From: Gluconobacter sp. Gdi
Lineage (GTDB): Bacteria; Pseudomonadota; Alphaproteobacteria; Acetobacterales; Acetobacteraceae
Assembly: GCF_014132155.1 (NCBI RefSeq)
Contig: NZ_BLJQ01000002.1
Location: forward strand, 124,001-188,000
DNA length: 64,000 bases
Direction: 5' to 3'
The position numbers were made by a program, and so were the translations under genes. Of the stretch, positions 37,608-44,652 are shown in pieces; within the stretch, counting starts at the first letter, position 1; each line of letters begins with the position of its first letter. A model generated the notes under the pieces. It worked only from the letters and a program-made list of their open reading frames with translations. It did not search any database and was not told where the DNA came from.

Positions 37608-37640
37608 GTGGGAGAGTGCGAAAATGCACGGTCCTCCCAC
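37608..37640 (-). promoter_or_regulatory. Possible ribosome-site-sequestering hairpin after the FMN riboswitch
   Basis: Read on the minus strand, GTGGGAG (37640-37634) can pair with CTCCCAC (37614-37608). This would bury the GGGAGG upstream of the in-frame GTG at 37629. A second small stem (cccga/tcggg, 37640-37653) sits between the aptamer and this element and competes with it. No T-run is visible, so control would be at translation rather than termination. Inference from pairing only. Confidence 0.35.
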
Positions 37641-37662
37641 CCGAGCAATCGGGCAAGTGCTG

Positions 37663-37818
37663 CGTTCTCTCTCATCCGGACTATGACCGTCGGCTCCGGA
37701 GTCTCACCGGATCTGCTTGACCCTTCCTATCCGTGGATAAGAAGGCGCTCGCGGGCTTAGGAGGGACCGAAATCCCTTCAATACCGCCGGTGGGGAGTTT
37801 CACCCCGCCCCGAGAACG
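37663..37818 (-). ncRNA. FMN riboswitch (RFN element)
   Basis: The conserved core reads GGGCGGGGTGAAACTCCCCAC, split here as 5' GGGGCGGGGTGAAA then CTCCCCACCGGCGGTA. The later RFN blocks AGCCCGCGAGC, AGCAGATCCGGTGAGA and TCCGGAGCCGACGGTCATAG follow in the right order. P1 closes through CGTTCTC and GAGAACG at the two ends. It lies directly upstream of ribD and should lower rib expression when FMN binds. With the terminator below it fills most of the 350-base gap between ribD and the entericidin gene. Confidence 0.95.
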
Positions 37819-37940
37819 TCTGTTCAGTCAGGAATATGAGACCGGGAAATCACAGATTACAAGTGGAATCGCACACAAAGAGACGTGAAAACCGCTTATG
37901 TGTCATATTTCGTAATCTTGTAGGTTTCCTTAAGCACCAT

Positions 37941-37978
37941 AGAAAAAGCCGCCAGAGAAGACTCTGGCGGCTTTTTCT
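37941..37978. terminator. Bidirectional terminator between the entericidin gene and the rib leader
   Basis: A perfect 17-bp stem (agaaaaagccgccagag and its complement) with a 4-base loop. It has A-tracts on one side and T-tracts on the other. It ends the entericidin-like gene on the minus strand and insulates the riboflavin leader. Confidence 0.92.
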
Positions 37979-38006
37979 GACTGTTCTCCCTGAAGAGAGA
38001 CAGCAA

Positions 38007-38198
38007 TCAGTGCGTGGAGGCATCCGTGTGACGCTGAATGGCATCCTGCGTTGCGTTCGCACCGCGAGACACATTGTGGCCCACGGAACTGACGTCCTGA
38101 CCAGCACCCCGAACAGTGTTGCAGGCCGAGAGAGAGACGGCGGCACCAGACAGTAGCGTCAGGGAAAGTGCAACACGGGCGACGGACTTGATGGACAT
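38007..38198 (-). CDS. Entericidin EcnA/B-like small lipoprotein
   Basis: 63 residues. A signal peptide ends in a lipobox (LSAC, Cys about residue 26), so the mature protein is a lipid-anchored peptide. The mature start CNTVRGAGQDVSSVGHNVSRG is the entericidin A/B signature. In E. coli these are a small toxin/antidote lipoprotein pair linked to stationary phase; in acetic acid bacteria single copies are common and may relate to envelope stress. A strong terminator follows. No second copy is adjacent. Confidence 0.85.
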   Translation of the reverse strand: MSIKSVARVALSLTLLSGAAVSLSACNTVRGAGQDVSSVGHNVSRGANATQDAIQRHTDASTH

Positions 38199-38337
38199 TG
38201 GGTATAACTCCTTGAAGAAGCGTTCGTTATCGAAACGCTATTCGCGGAGGAAAGTTCATCCGCGACAAGACGTTTGTGTGGCCCGATTGTTTCAAAATGA
38301 AACAGAAATCGAACATGCCTTCGAGGGGTTGATCCGG

Positions 38338-39354
38338 TTAACCCAAGGTAAAGTCCGCCAGTTCATCTGCAAGTTTCTCGGGGTCAGGAATCCGGTAGTT
38401 CATATGAAAGCCACTTCCTGCGCCAACTGGCTCCAGGCCGGCACTGTCGTACAGATAGCGGGCGTGATTGTTGTTCGCCTTATCGACCAGGCACTGGTTG
38501 ACCCACATATCCGGACCATGTGCCAGTGTGACAACCCTTCGTTGAGGGAAGAAGAGGCTCGTATGCAGATAGGCGTCATTATACCCGATCACGAGGGGAT
38601 TTGACGCCCAGAGCTTGAGCTGATCCCGGAAAGTCATTTCACTTGGATAAACGGTTCCAATTCCCTTCGCTCTCAACGCGGACGTCAAAAGGCTTTCATT
38701 TTCCACCCTGACATTGCCCTCGGGCAGCTTCTCTTGCGAGAGAAAGAGCACGCGCCCCGGGTGATTCTGTTCGCCTTCGGGCAAAATTTTTCGCCCAATG
38801 CTGTGCGCCAGATCTGCAAAGACATCATAAATGAAGGAAAGCTCTTCAAATGCCGCCGCTGCAACTGTGATCCTTGGAAAGCGGACTGGGGATAAAACCT
38901 GCAGGAAATGATCTGCCGTCAGATCAAGGGCCGTCGTGATCGTCCTAAAGTAGCTCTGCGCCATCAACTGAGCCACAGATTGCGGACTGCTAAACACCAG
39001 CTTCAGGCGTGATCGTGCGTAAGGAGGAAGACCCCACAGGCGAGAGAAGACGTTGGCGAAGAAATAAGGATATGACGGATTCAGGTTTCCAAGGAAAAAA
39101 TAATCAAACTCATCACTCAGAACCGGGCATGCCGGAATATCCGCACAATCTCTGGAACAGAGTGGTGTGTGAAGCGCACCTGCGCCGGTATAGAGCATTC
39201 CCTCAGGAACACTTCGGCCCGAGGGTTCGAAAAGTCCCCACTGCGGGGCAGTTCCAGGCGGGATAAAGACAGCATTTCTGACGTCCCGCTGGTTTGGGAG
39301 GTCCTGAATCAGAAGTCTCCGACCAACGAAACCCGTACAGTCTTTCAGGGCCAT
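38338..39354 (-). CDS. Glycosyltransferase family 61-like protein
   Basis: 338 residues, soluble. The DUF563/GT61 pattern is present: FDYFFLGNLNPSYPYFFANV and RLWGLPPYA (the region of the usual HWL..LPRL), then VLFLSQEKLPEGNVRVENES (counterpart of YISR...R.I.NE) and MTFRDQLKLWASNPLVIGYNDAYLHTSLFF. In the last motif the usual G.HGA.L is changed to GYNDAYL. GT61 members add sugars such as xylose or GlcNAc to surface polymers. The ATG at 39354 was kept; there is no convincing ribosome-binding site. It diverges from prs. Confidence 0.7.
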   Translation of the reverse strand: MALKDCTGFVGRRLLIQDLPNQRDVRNAVFIPPGTAPQWGLFEPSGRSVPEGMLYTGAGALHTPLCSRDCADIPACPVLSDEFDYFFLGNLNPSYPYFFANVFSRLWGLPPYARSRLKLVFSSPQSVAQLMAQSYFRTITTALDLTADHFLQVLSPVRFPRITVAAAAFEELSFIYDVFADLAHSIGRKILPEGEQNHPGRVLFLSQEKLPEGNVRVENESLLTSALRAKGIGTVYPSEMTFRDQLKLWASNPLVIGYNDAYLHTSLFFPQRRVVTLAHGPDMWVNQCLVDKANNNHARYLYDSAGLEPVGAGSGFHMNYRIPDPEKLADELADFTLG

Positions 39355-39551
39355 ATCCCGACCTTTCCTGAAGCTTGAAGCAGCCTCCAGCAGGCCGCGC
39401 AGACAGTTCTTGAATGTGTTTCGCTTGCATCGGTCAGCACATCAAGCCCAACTTCCGTGCAAAGAATGGCTCAGAACTGATGACAGCAGGGGGGTGCGCT
39501 GTTAGAAAGCGCGCAATTCTCCCCCTGACGGATACCAGACGAGGCCGTTTC

Positions 39552-40484
39552 ATGAAGATCGTTGCCTGCAACAGTAATCTGCCGCTGGCTCGTGCGGTGG
39601 CGAGTGAACTACGGCTGCCCGTGTGCAAAACCGTGGTCAAACGCTTCGCGGATGGCGAAGTCTTTGTCGAAATTCAGGAGAACGTCCGCGGTGAGGACGT
39701 TTTCGTGGTGCAGAGCACCTGCATGCCGACAAACGATCACCTCATGGAACTGCTGGTGATGCTCGACGCGCTGCGTCGTGGGTCTGCCCGCCGGGTAACG
39801 GCTGTCATGCCGTATTTTGGATATGCCCGACAGGATCGCAAGTCCGGCCCCCGTACGCCCATTAGTGCAAAGCTGGTTGCCAATCTGCTGACAGAAGCAG
39901 GTGCCAACCGTATCCTGACAATGGATCTGCACGCCATGCAGATTCAGGGATTCTTCGATATTCCGACGGACAACCTGTACGCGGCTCCGCTTTTCGTGCG
40001 TGATCTTAAAACGCGCCTTCCAGACCGGGAACTCATGATCGTGTCTCCTGATGTTGGTGGTGTTGTTCGTGCCCGTCAGCTTGCACAGCGTCTGAACGTT
40101 GATCTGGCCATCATCGACAAGCGCCGTGAACGCGCCGGCGTGTCGGAAGTCATGAACGTGATTGGCGATGTCTCAGGACGTTATTGCGTGCTGGTAGACG
40201 ACATTGTGGACAGTGGTGGATCACTCTGTAACGCGGCCAATGCTCTCATGAGCCGGGGCGCGGAAGGCGTGGAGGCTTATGTCACTCACGGCGTTCTGAC
40301 TGGTAATGCCTGCGAGCGCGTGAAAAACAGTCCATTGAACATGCTGACCCTGACGGACAGCATCCCAGCCACCCAGGCGCTGCTCGATACGCCAAACATT
40401 CGCCAGATTACGACTGCTAATCTTCTGGCTCGCGCCATGAGCGCCGTTGCAGACGAAAGCTCGGTTTCCTCACTCTTCGACTAA
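39552..40484 (+). CDS. prs: Ribose-phosphate pyrophosphokinase
   Basis: 310-residue PRPP synthase (ribose-5-phosphate plus ATP to PRPP plus AMP), class I. Motifs: [34 protein letters not shown] (ATP site), [12 protein letters not shown] (Mg-binding His), and the PRPP loop [13 protein letters not shown]. The ATG at 39552 has GAGG 7 bases upstream and gives the standard length. The longer frame to 39414 is not homologous. PRPP feeds hisG and other pathways in the window. Confidence 0.97.
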   Translation: MKIVACNSNLPLARAVASELRLPVCKTVVKRFADGEVFVEIQENVRGEDVFVVQSTCMPTNDHLMELLVMLDALRRGSARRVTAVMPYFGYARQDRKSGPRTPISAKLVANLLTEAGANRILTMDLHAMQIQGFFDIPTDNLYAAPLFVRDLKTRLPDRELMIVSPDVGGVVRARQLAQRLNVDLAIIDKRRERAGVSEVMNVIGDVSGRYCVLVDDIVDSGGSLCNAANALMSRGAEGVEAYVTHGVLTGNACERVKNSPLNMLTLTDSIPATQALLDTPNIRQITTANLLARAMSAVADESSVSSLFD

Positions 40485-40511
40485 GCTTTCCCATCTCTGG
40501 AGGTTTCATCC

Positions 40512-41114
40512 ATGCCGAAGATCCTGACCAAGCCTTACTGGTATCTCCGGCACGGTGAAACAGACTGGAACCTCAGAGGTCTCTCCCAAGGGCGGACGGA
40601 CATTCCTTTGAATGCCACGGGGCTGACACAGGCGATCCGTGCAGGTCAGATTTTTGCGGACCTGTTCCGGAAGGGAGAAACACCTTTCGACCGGATTATT
40701 GCCTCCCCCCTCTGCCGCGCCCTTGTCACCGCAGAACACACTCGTGATGCCATTCGTGACAGCGGGGGGCCTGATCTTCCTCTGATCATTGATCCCGAAC
40801 TCAAGGAAGTCTGCTTCGGGGTGCAGGAGGGGCAACCCATGGGAGAATGGTATGACCCATGGATTGAAGGTGGCTATACGCCCGAAGGTGCTGAAAGCTT
40901 TGCAACCCTTCAGGCACGTGCTGTTGGAGCGGTTAACCGCTCCCTGCAAACTGACGGAACACCCCTCTTTGTCGCACATGGCGCCTTGTTCAGAAGCCTG
41001 CGGGCGGGAATGAGTCTACCCGTCAATGTTCGTTTGCCAAATGCAACCCCGCTTTATCTGTCACCCTCAGAGGCGGGATGGTCCATTCTCCCTTACATTC
41101 CAGAAGACGCGTAA
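40512..41114 (+). CDS. Histidine phosphatase family protein (phosphoglycerate mutase-like)
   Basis: 200 residues. The phosphohistidine motif is YLRHGETDWN (His of RHG about residue 14), followed by IIASPLCRALVTAEH (Arg) and a C-terminal VAHGALFRSL (second His). These identify the branch-2-like histidine phosphatase superfamily; the true substrate (phosphoglycerate, alpha-ribazole phosphate or another) cannot be told. GGAGG lies 8 bases before the ATG. It follows prs by 27 bases, probably on the same transcript. Confidence 0.88.
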   Translation: MPKILTKPYWYLRHGETDWNLRGLSQGRTDIPLNATGLTQAIRAGQIFADLFRKGETPFDRIIASPLCRALVTAEHTRDAIRDSGGPDLPLIIDPELKEVCFGVQEGQPMGEWYDPWIEGGYTPEGAESFATLQARAVGAVNRSLQTDGTPLFVAHGALFRSLRAGMSLPVNVRLPNATPLYLSPSEAGWSILPYIPEDA

Positions 41115-41203
41115 TCTTCCTCTACCGCTTGGGTTCTTCATGGAATGGACCCCTGTTTCAACAAATGTTATGGTCTAGCTGAACCATAACTGTGCTACAG
41201 GCC

Positions 41204-42373
41204 ATGAAGAACTTTACAATCAGAGTATCTCTGTACGGAAATACCGGGAACATCATGATGATGTATCTTTCGGCTCTGAAGCTTCAGTCGGATCTTGGTT
41301 ATGGGACCATCTGCAATGTAAGAATTCCGCTTTTCGATATTTCAATTCCAGACATCGACACCAGAAATCAATTTGGCTTGCATGACACAGAGGTTATCAA
41401 CTCTCGGGTTCATGGACGTGTCTCAACAGATGGTTACTGCCATATTGTCCCCCGCTCCAATGCGGCGTTTATCAGTCTGGAAGGGTATAGCCAGCATATC
41501 GACAATTTTCCTGATCGCAGAATTACGGACTATGATAAAATTTTCCCATACTGCTCCGATAATGAGCAGTATGGGGGGCCTGATGATCTTGTCATTAATA
41601 TCCGTGGCGGAGAGGTTCTTTCGGGTCTGCATCCGGATTATACAATGCTCCCTCCGGAATTCTATGAACACCTCATCCAGAAAACCGGCAAGAAACCAAT
41701 TTTCTATGGTCAACTGACGCCATCACCTTATCTGGACGAACTGAAACAGCGCTTTCCAGATGCACGTTTTATTTCCTCCCGCGGGGAGGCGCTTGATTTT
41801 GATTATATTCGTCGATCACACTACATCGTTCCAGCATTGAGTACGTTCTCTTGGCTCGCTGCGTGGCTTTCAGATGCCAGAAAAATCTTTTTTCCGGTCG
41901 CAGGCGTGATGTCACCCCAGCAGCATCCTTCATCAATGCTGCTGCCTTTGGATGACCCCCGATACGAATTTTATGTCTTTCCTATTTATCACTCGCGAGA
42001 CATCGCGAACTATCGGGACTATCTCGATCCCGTACGAAGAACATGGCAATATGTTCCAGCAGCATCCATATTACAGAAACGCCAGAGCAACCGCCCCACA
42101 CTGAATGACGCGCTCAGTGTTTTCAGTGTGGCAGATTATCTTGGAATGTACGGAGATATAGGGCTGTTTGGAACTTATGGAGCTGTAGGGTCAATCAATC
42201 ATTTCTGTAGCGCTGGGTTCTGGGAAGGGAAACATCCCGTTCACCTGGACAACAAATACTATGCTACCGCTTACCCCGCTGCTGCCATGGATGTCGCAAT
42301 GGGGCGTTACGATACGCTTCTGGATCACTATATTCTTGTAGGATCTAAGATGGGTTACACGCCACGAGCCTGA
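41204..42373 (+). CDS. Glycosyltransferase-like protein with C-terminal repeat pair
   Basis: About 389 residues, no signal peptide. Residues about 1-260 look like a GT11/fucosyltransferase-type fold: an N-terminal glycine/Met-rich SLYGNTGNIMMMYLSALKLQ (compare GGLGNQLFQY), and LVINIRGGEVLSG where such enzymes have HIRGGDY. Family assignment is tentative. The last 85 residues hold two roughly 40-residue units, each with an Asp/Tyr-rich start and a H(F/Y)...G end: VADYLGMYGD...NHFCSAGFWEGKHP and LDNKYYATAYP...DHYILVGSKMGYTP. This resembles the NPDV-type HY..G..EGR repeats of cell-surface proteins. An ATG at 41204 is preferred over GTG 41192. Confidence 0.6.
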   Translation: MKNFTIRVSLYGNTGNIMMMYLSALKLQSDLGYGTICNVRIPLFDISIPDIDTRNQFGLHDTEVINSRVHGRVSTDGYCHIVPRSNAAFISLEGYSQHIDNFPDRRITDYDKIFPYCSDNEQYGGPDDLVINIRGGEVLSGLHPDYTMLPPEFYEHLIQKTGKKPIFYGQLTPSPYLDELKQRFPDARFISSRGEALDFDYIRRSHYIVPALSTFSWLAAWLSDARKIFFPVAGVMSPQQHPSSMLLPLDDPRYEFYVFPIYHSRDIANYRDYLDPVRRTWQYVPAASILQKRQSNRPTLNDALSVFSVADYLGMYGDIGLFGTYGAVGSINHFCSAGFWEGKHPVHLDNKYYATAYPAAAMDVAMGRYDTLLDHYILVGSKMGYTPRA

Positions 42374-42462
42374 AAACCCGTTCGACACTATTACCCCTTG
42401 TGCATGCCTGCGAGGGCAATTAGGGCAGGAAGGACTTTGATTTACAAATCGGAACCTTCCTT

Positions 42463-44400
42463 ATGATGCGTATGCGCTTTCTGGTGGCATTGACTGCGTT
42501 CAGCAGCCTGGTTGCCCCAGCCTTTGCCCAGCCTCAGCCAGAGCCGCTCCCTCTGCCTGCCGCCATCCCAGACCCGCAGGACAAGCCCTTTCCCGGCGCT
42601 CTGACGGTTGCTGTTGATGCGACAGACACGGCCCATCACGTCATGTCCATCCATGAAACGGTTCCCGTTCCGAAAGAGGCTGTAGAGAAAGGCGAACTGA
42701 TCCTTCTGTATCCCATGTGGATTCCGGGCGATCATTCCCCAACAGGCGTCATTGAGCAGCTTGCCAGCCTGAAAATCCAATCAGGTGGCAAGACGATTCC
42801 CTGGAAGCGCGACACGGTCAATATCGCTGCGTTTCATATTCCCGTTTCCGCCACGACCCCTACACTCGACGTTCATTTCCAGCTTCTGTCTCCGGTTACG
42901 CCGGGTCAGGGCCGTGTCGTCATGACGCCATCCATTGTCAATGTTCAGTGGGATCAGGTTTCTCTATACCCGGCTGGGTATTTCACGCGGGATATTACGG
43001 TCAAGCCAAGCGTTCTGGTGCCGCATGGATGGCAGATTGGCTCTGCTTTGCGCGCCTCTGCCTATGGCGATGAAACCCACTTCAATGCAACGACCTATAA
43101 TACGCTGGTCGACTCCCCGATTTATGCGGGCCGGTATTTCCGTAAGTTTGATCTGACCGGGCCGGATCATGTCCCTGTCGCGCTCAATGTTGTTGCAGAC
43201 GATGCAGAATCCCTGAATGCAACGCCGCAGCAGATTGAAGCCCATAAGAACCTCGTCAAACAGGCTACGGCTCTGTTCGGCTCCCATCATTATGACCATT
43301 ACGACTTCCTGCTCGCTCTGACGGAAGAGTTGGGCATGATCGGGCTGGAGCATCATCAATCCAGCGAGAACGCCGCTGCTCCGGGATATTTCACGGAATG
43401 GGACAAAACGTTCCCTGAGCGTGATCTGCTCGCGCATGAGTATACGCATTCCTGGAACGGCAAGTATCGTCGCCCGGCTGATATGTGGGCTCCGAACTTC
43501 AATGTGCCACAACGCGGGTCTCTACTCTGGGTGTATGAAGGTCAGACCCAGTATTGGGGAAATGTCCTTGCAGCCCGTTCAGGGCTTGTAACGAAGGATC
43601 AGGGCTTCGAAGCGCTGGCCTATATGGCAGCAACCTACGAAAACCAGACAGGCCGTCTGTGGCGCCCGCTGGAAGACACCACCAATGATCCCGTTATTGC
43701 TCAGCGTGCTCCTCTGTCATGGCGCGACTGGCAGCGTTCGGAGGACTATTATGTGGAAGGTCAGCTTGTCTGGCTCGACGCAGATACGCTGATCCGCAAG
43801 CTTTCCAACGGGCAGAAATCTCTGAACGATTTCGCGAAGGCCTTTTTCGGCACGAATAATGGAAGCTTTATCGTCAGCCCCTATCAGTTCGATGAGGTGG
43901 CTTCGACCCTGAACAGCATCCAGCCATATGACTGGGCCAAATTCCTGCATGACCGTCTGGACACTATCCGACCGCACGCTCCGCTGGATGGCCTGACAAA
44001 CGGTGGGTACAAGCTTGTTTACACAGACAAGCCAACATCATTCATCAAAGCATCGGAAGCTGTTCGTCACAGCGTGGATTTGACGTTCTCGCTCGGTATG
44101 AGTGTCACACGTGATGGCAAAACAGCACGTGTTCACTGGATGAGCCCTGCATACAAGGCGGGTCTGGCGTCAGGAGAGACAATCCTGGCTGTTAATGACA
44201 TGGCCTACACAGGGGATCGTTTGCGTCATGCCATCGCGGACGCACAAAAAGACCCGAAACAGCCGATCAGGCTTGTCGTGAAATCTGGCGAGCACATCAG
44301 CACGATTTCTATCCCATATCATGATGGCCTGCGTTACCCGCGTCTGGATCGCGTGAGTGGCACTCCCGATTATCTGGGAGCAATTTATGCACCACTGTAA
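42463..44400 (+). CDS. Secreted M61 family peptidase with PDZ domain
   Basis: 645 residues. A signal peptide (MMRMRFLVALTAFSSLVAPAFA, cleavage after AFA) sends it to the periplasm or beyond. The N-terminal beta-domain is followed by the thermolysin-like catalytic unit: zinc motif HEYTH (325-329) and third ligand E359 in WVYEGQTQYW. The preceding GLEHHQSSEN (295-304) matches the M61 substrate loop. A C-terminal PDZ domain (about 530-615; ARVHWMSPAYKAGLASGETILAV) completes the glycyl-aminopeptidase architecture. Strong terminator downstream. Confidence 0.92.
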   Translation: MMRMRFLVALTAFSSLVAPAFAQPQPEPLPLPAAIPDPQDKPFPGALTVAVDATDTAHHVMSIHETVPVPKEAVEKGELILLYPMWIPGDHSPTGVIEQLASLKIQSGGKTIPWKRDTVNIAAFHIPVSATTPTLDVHFQLLSPVTPGQGRVVMTPSIVNVQWDQVSLYPAGYFTRDITVKPSVLVPHGWQIGSALRASAYGDETHFNATTYNTLVDSPIYAGRYFRKFDLTGPDHVPVALNVVADDAESLNATPQQIEAHKNLVKQATALFGSHHYDHYDFLLALTEELGMIGLEHHQSSENAAAPGYFTEWDKTFPERDLLAHEYTHSWNGKYRRPADMWAPNFNVPQRGSLLWVYEGQTQYWGNVLAARSGLVTKDQGFEALAYMAATYENQTGRLWRPLEDTTNDPVIAQRAPLSWRDWQRSEDYYVEGQLVWLDADTLIRKLSNGQKSLNDFAKAFFGTNNGSFIVSPYQFDEVASTLNSIQPYDWAKFLHDRLDTIRPHAPLDGLTNGGYKLVYTDKPTSFIKASEAVRHSVDLTFSLGMSVTRDGKTARVHWMSPAYKAGLASGETILAVNDMAYTGDRLRHAIADAQKDPKQPIRLVVKSGEHISTISIPYHDGLRYPRLDRVSGTPDYLGAIYAPL

Positions 44401-44403
44401 TGC

Positions 44404-44448
44404 AAACTGTTGAACAGCCCCGTATTCCTCTAGCGGGGCTGCCAGTTT
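44404..44448 (+). terminator. Terminator of the M61 peptidase gene
   Basis: 8-bp GC-rich stem (cagccccg and cggggctg) extended by a further A-T/C-G block (aactg/cagtt) across small bulges, starting four bases after the stop codon. A TTTGTTAG tail follows. Confidence 0.7.
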
Positions 44449-44578
44449 GTTAGATATGTGTTTAAATGCGTTGGAAAGTTTAATTGATTCAGAACGCGCA
44501 ATATGGTAGAAGAAAAGAAGATAGCCGACATATGTAACGGCTGTTTCAAGTAAAAATAGCAATAAATTCACGGTGATG

Positions 44579-44611
44579 GCCTTTTCCTCTTCTGGGGAAA
44601 GGGCTTTTTTT
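44579..44611 (+). terminator. Terminator in the leader of the 937-residue secreted protein
   Basis: 9-bp stem (gccttttcc and ggaaagggc, one G-T wobble) followed by seven T. It lies 42 bases before the ATG of the downstream gene and after the M61 terminator. It therefore has no obvious coding gene of its own and may act as an attenuator or end a small RNA. Confidence 0.6.
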
Positions 44612-44652
44612 GTGTCTCGTCGTTACAGAAAATCTAATTAACAGAGAATTCG

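Noticed and set aside
44170-44571. 133-codon minus-strand frame overlapping the M61 end and the following gap
   Set aside because: It crosses the M61 terminator, has no family similarity, and its N-terminus only looks hydrophobic because of the AT-rich gap.
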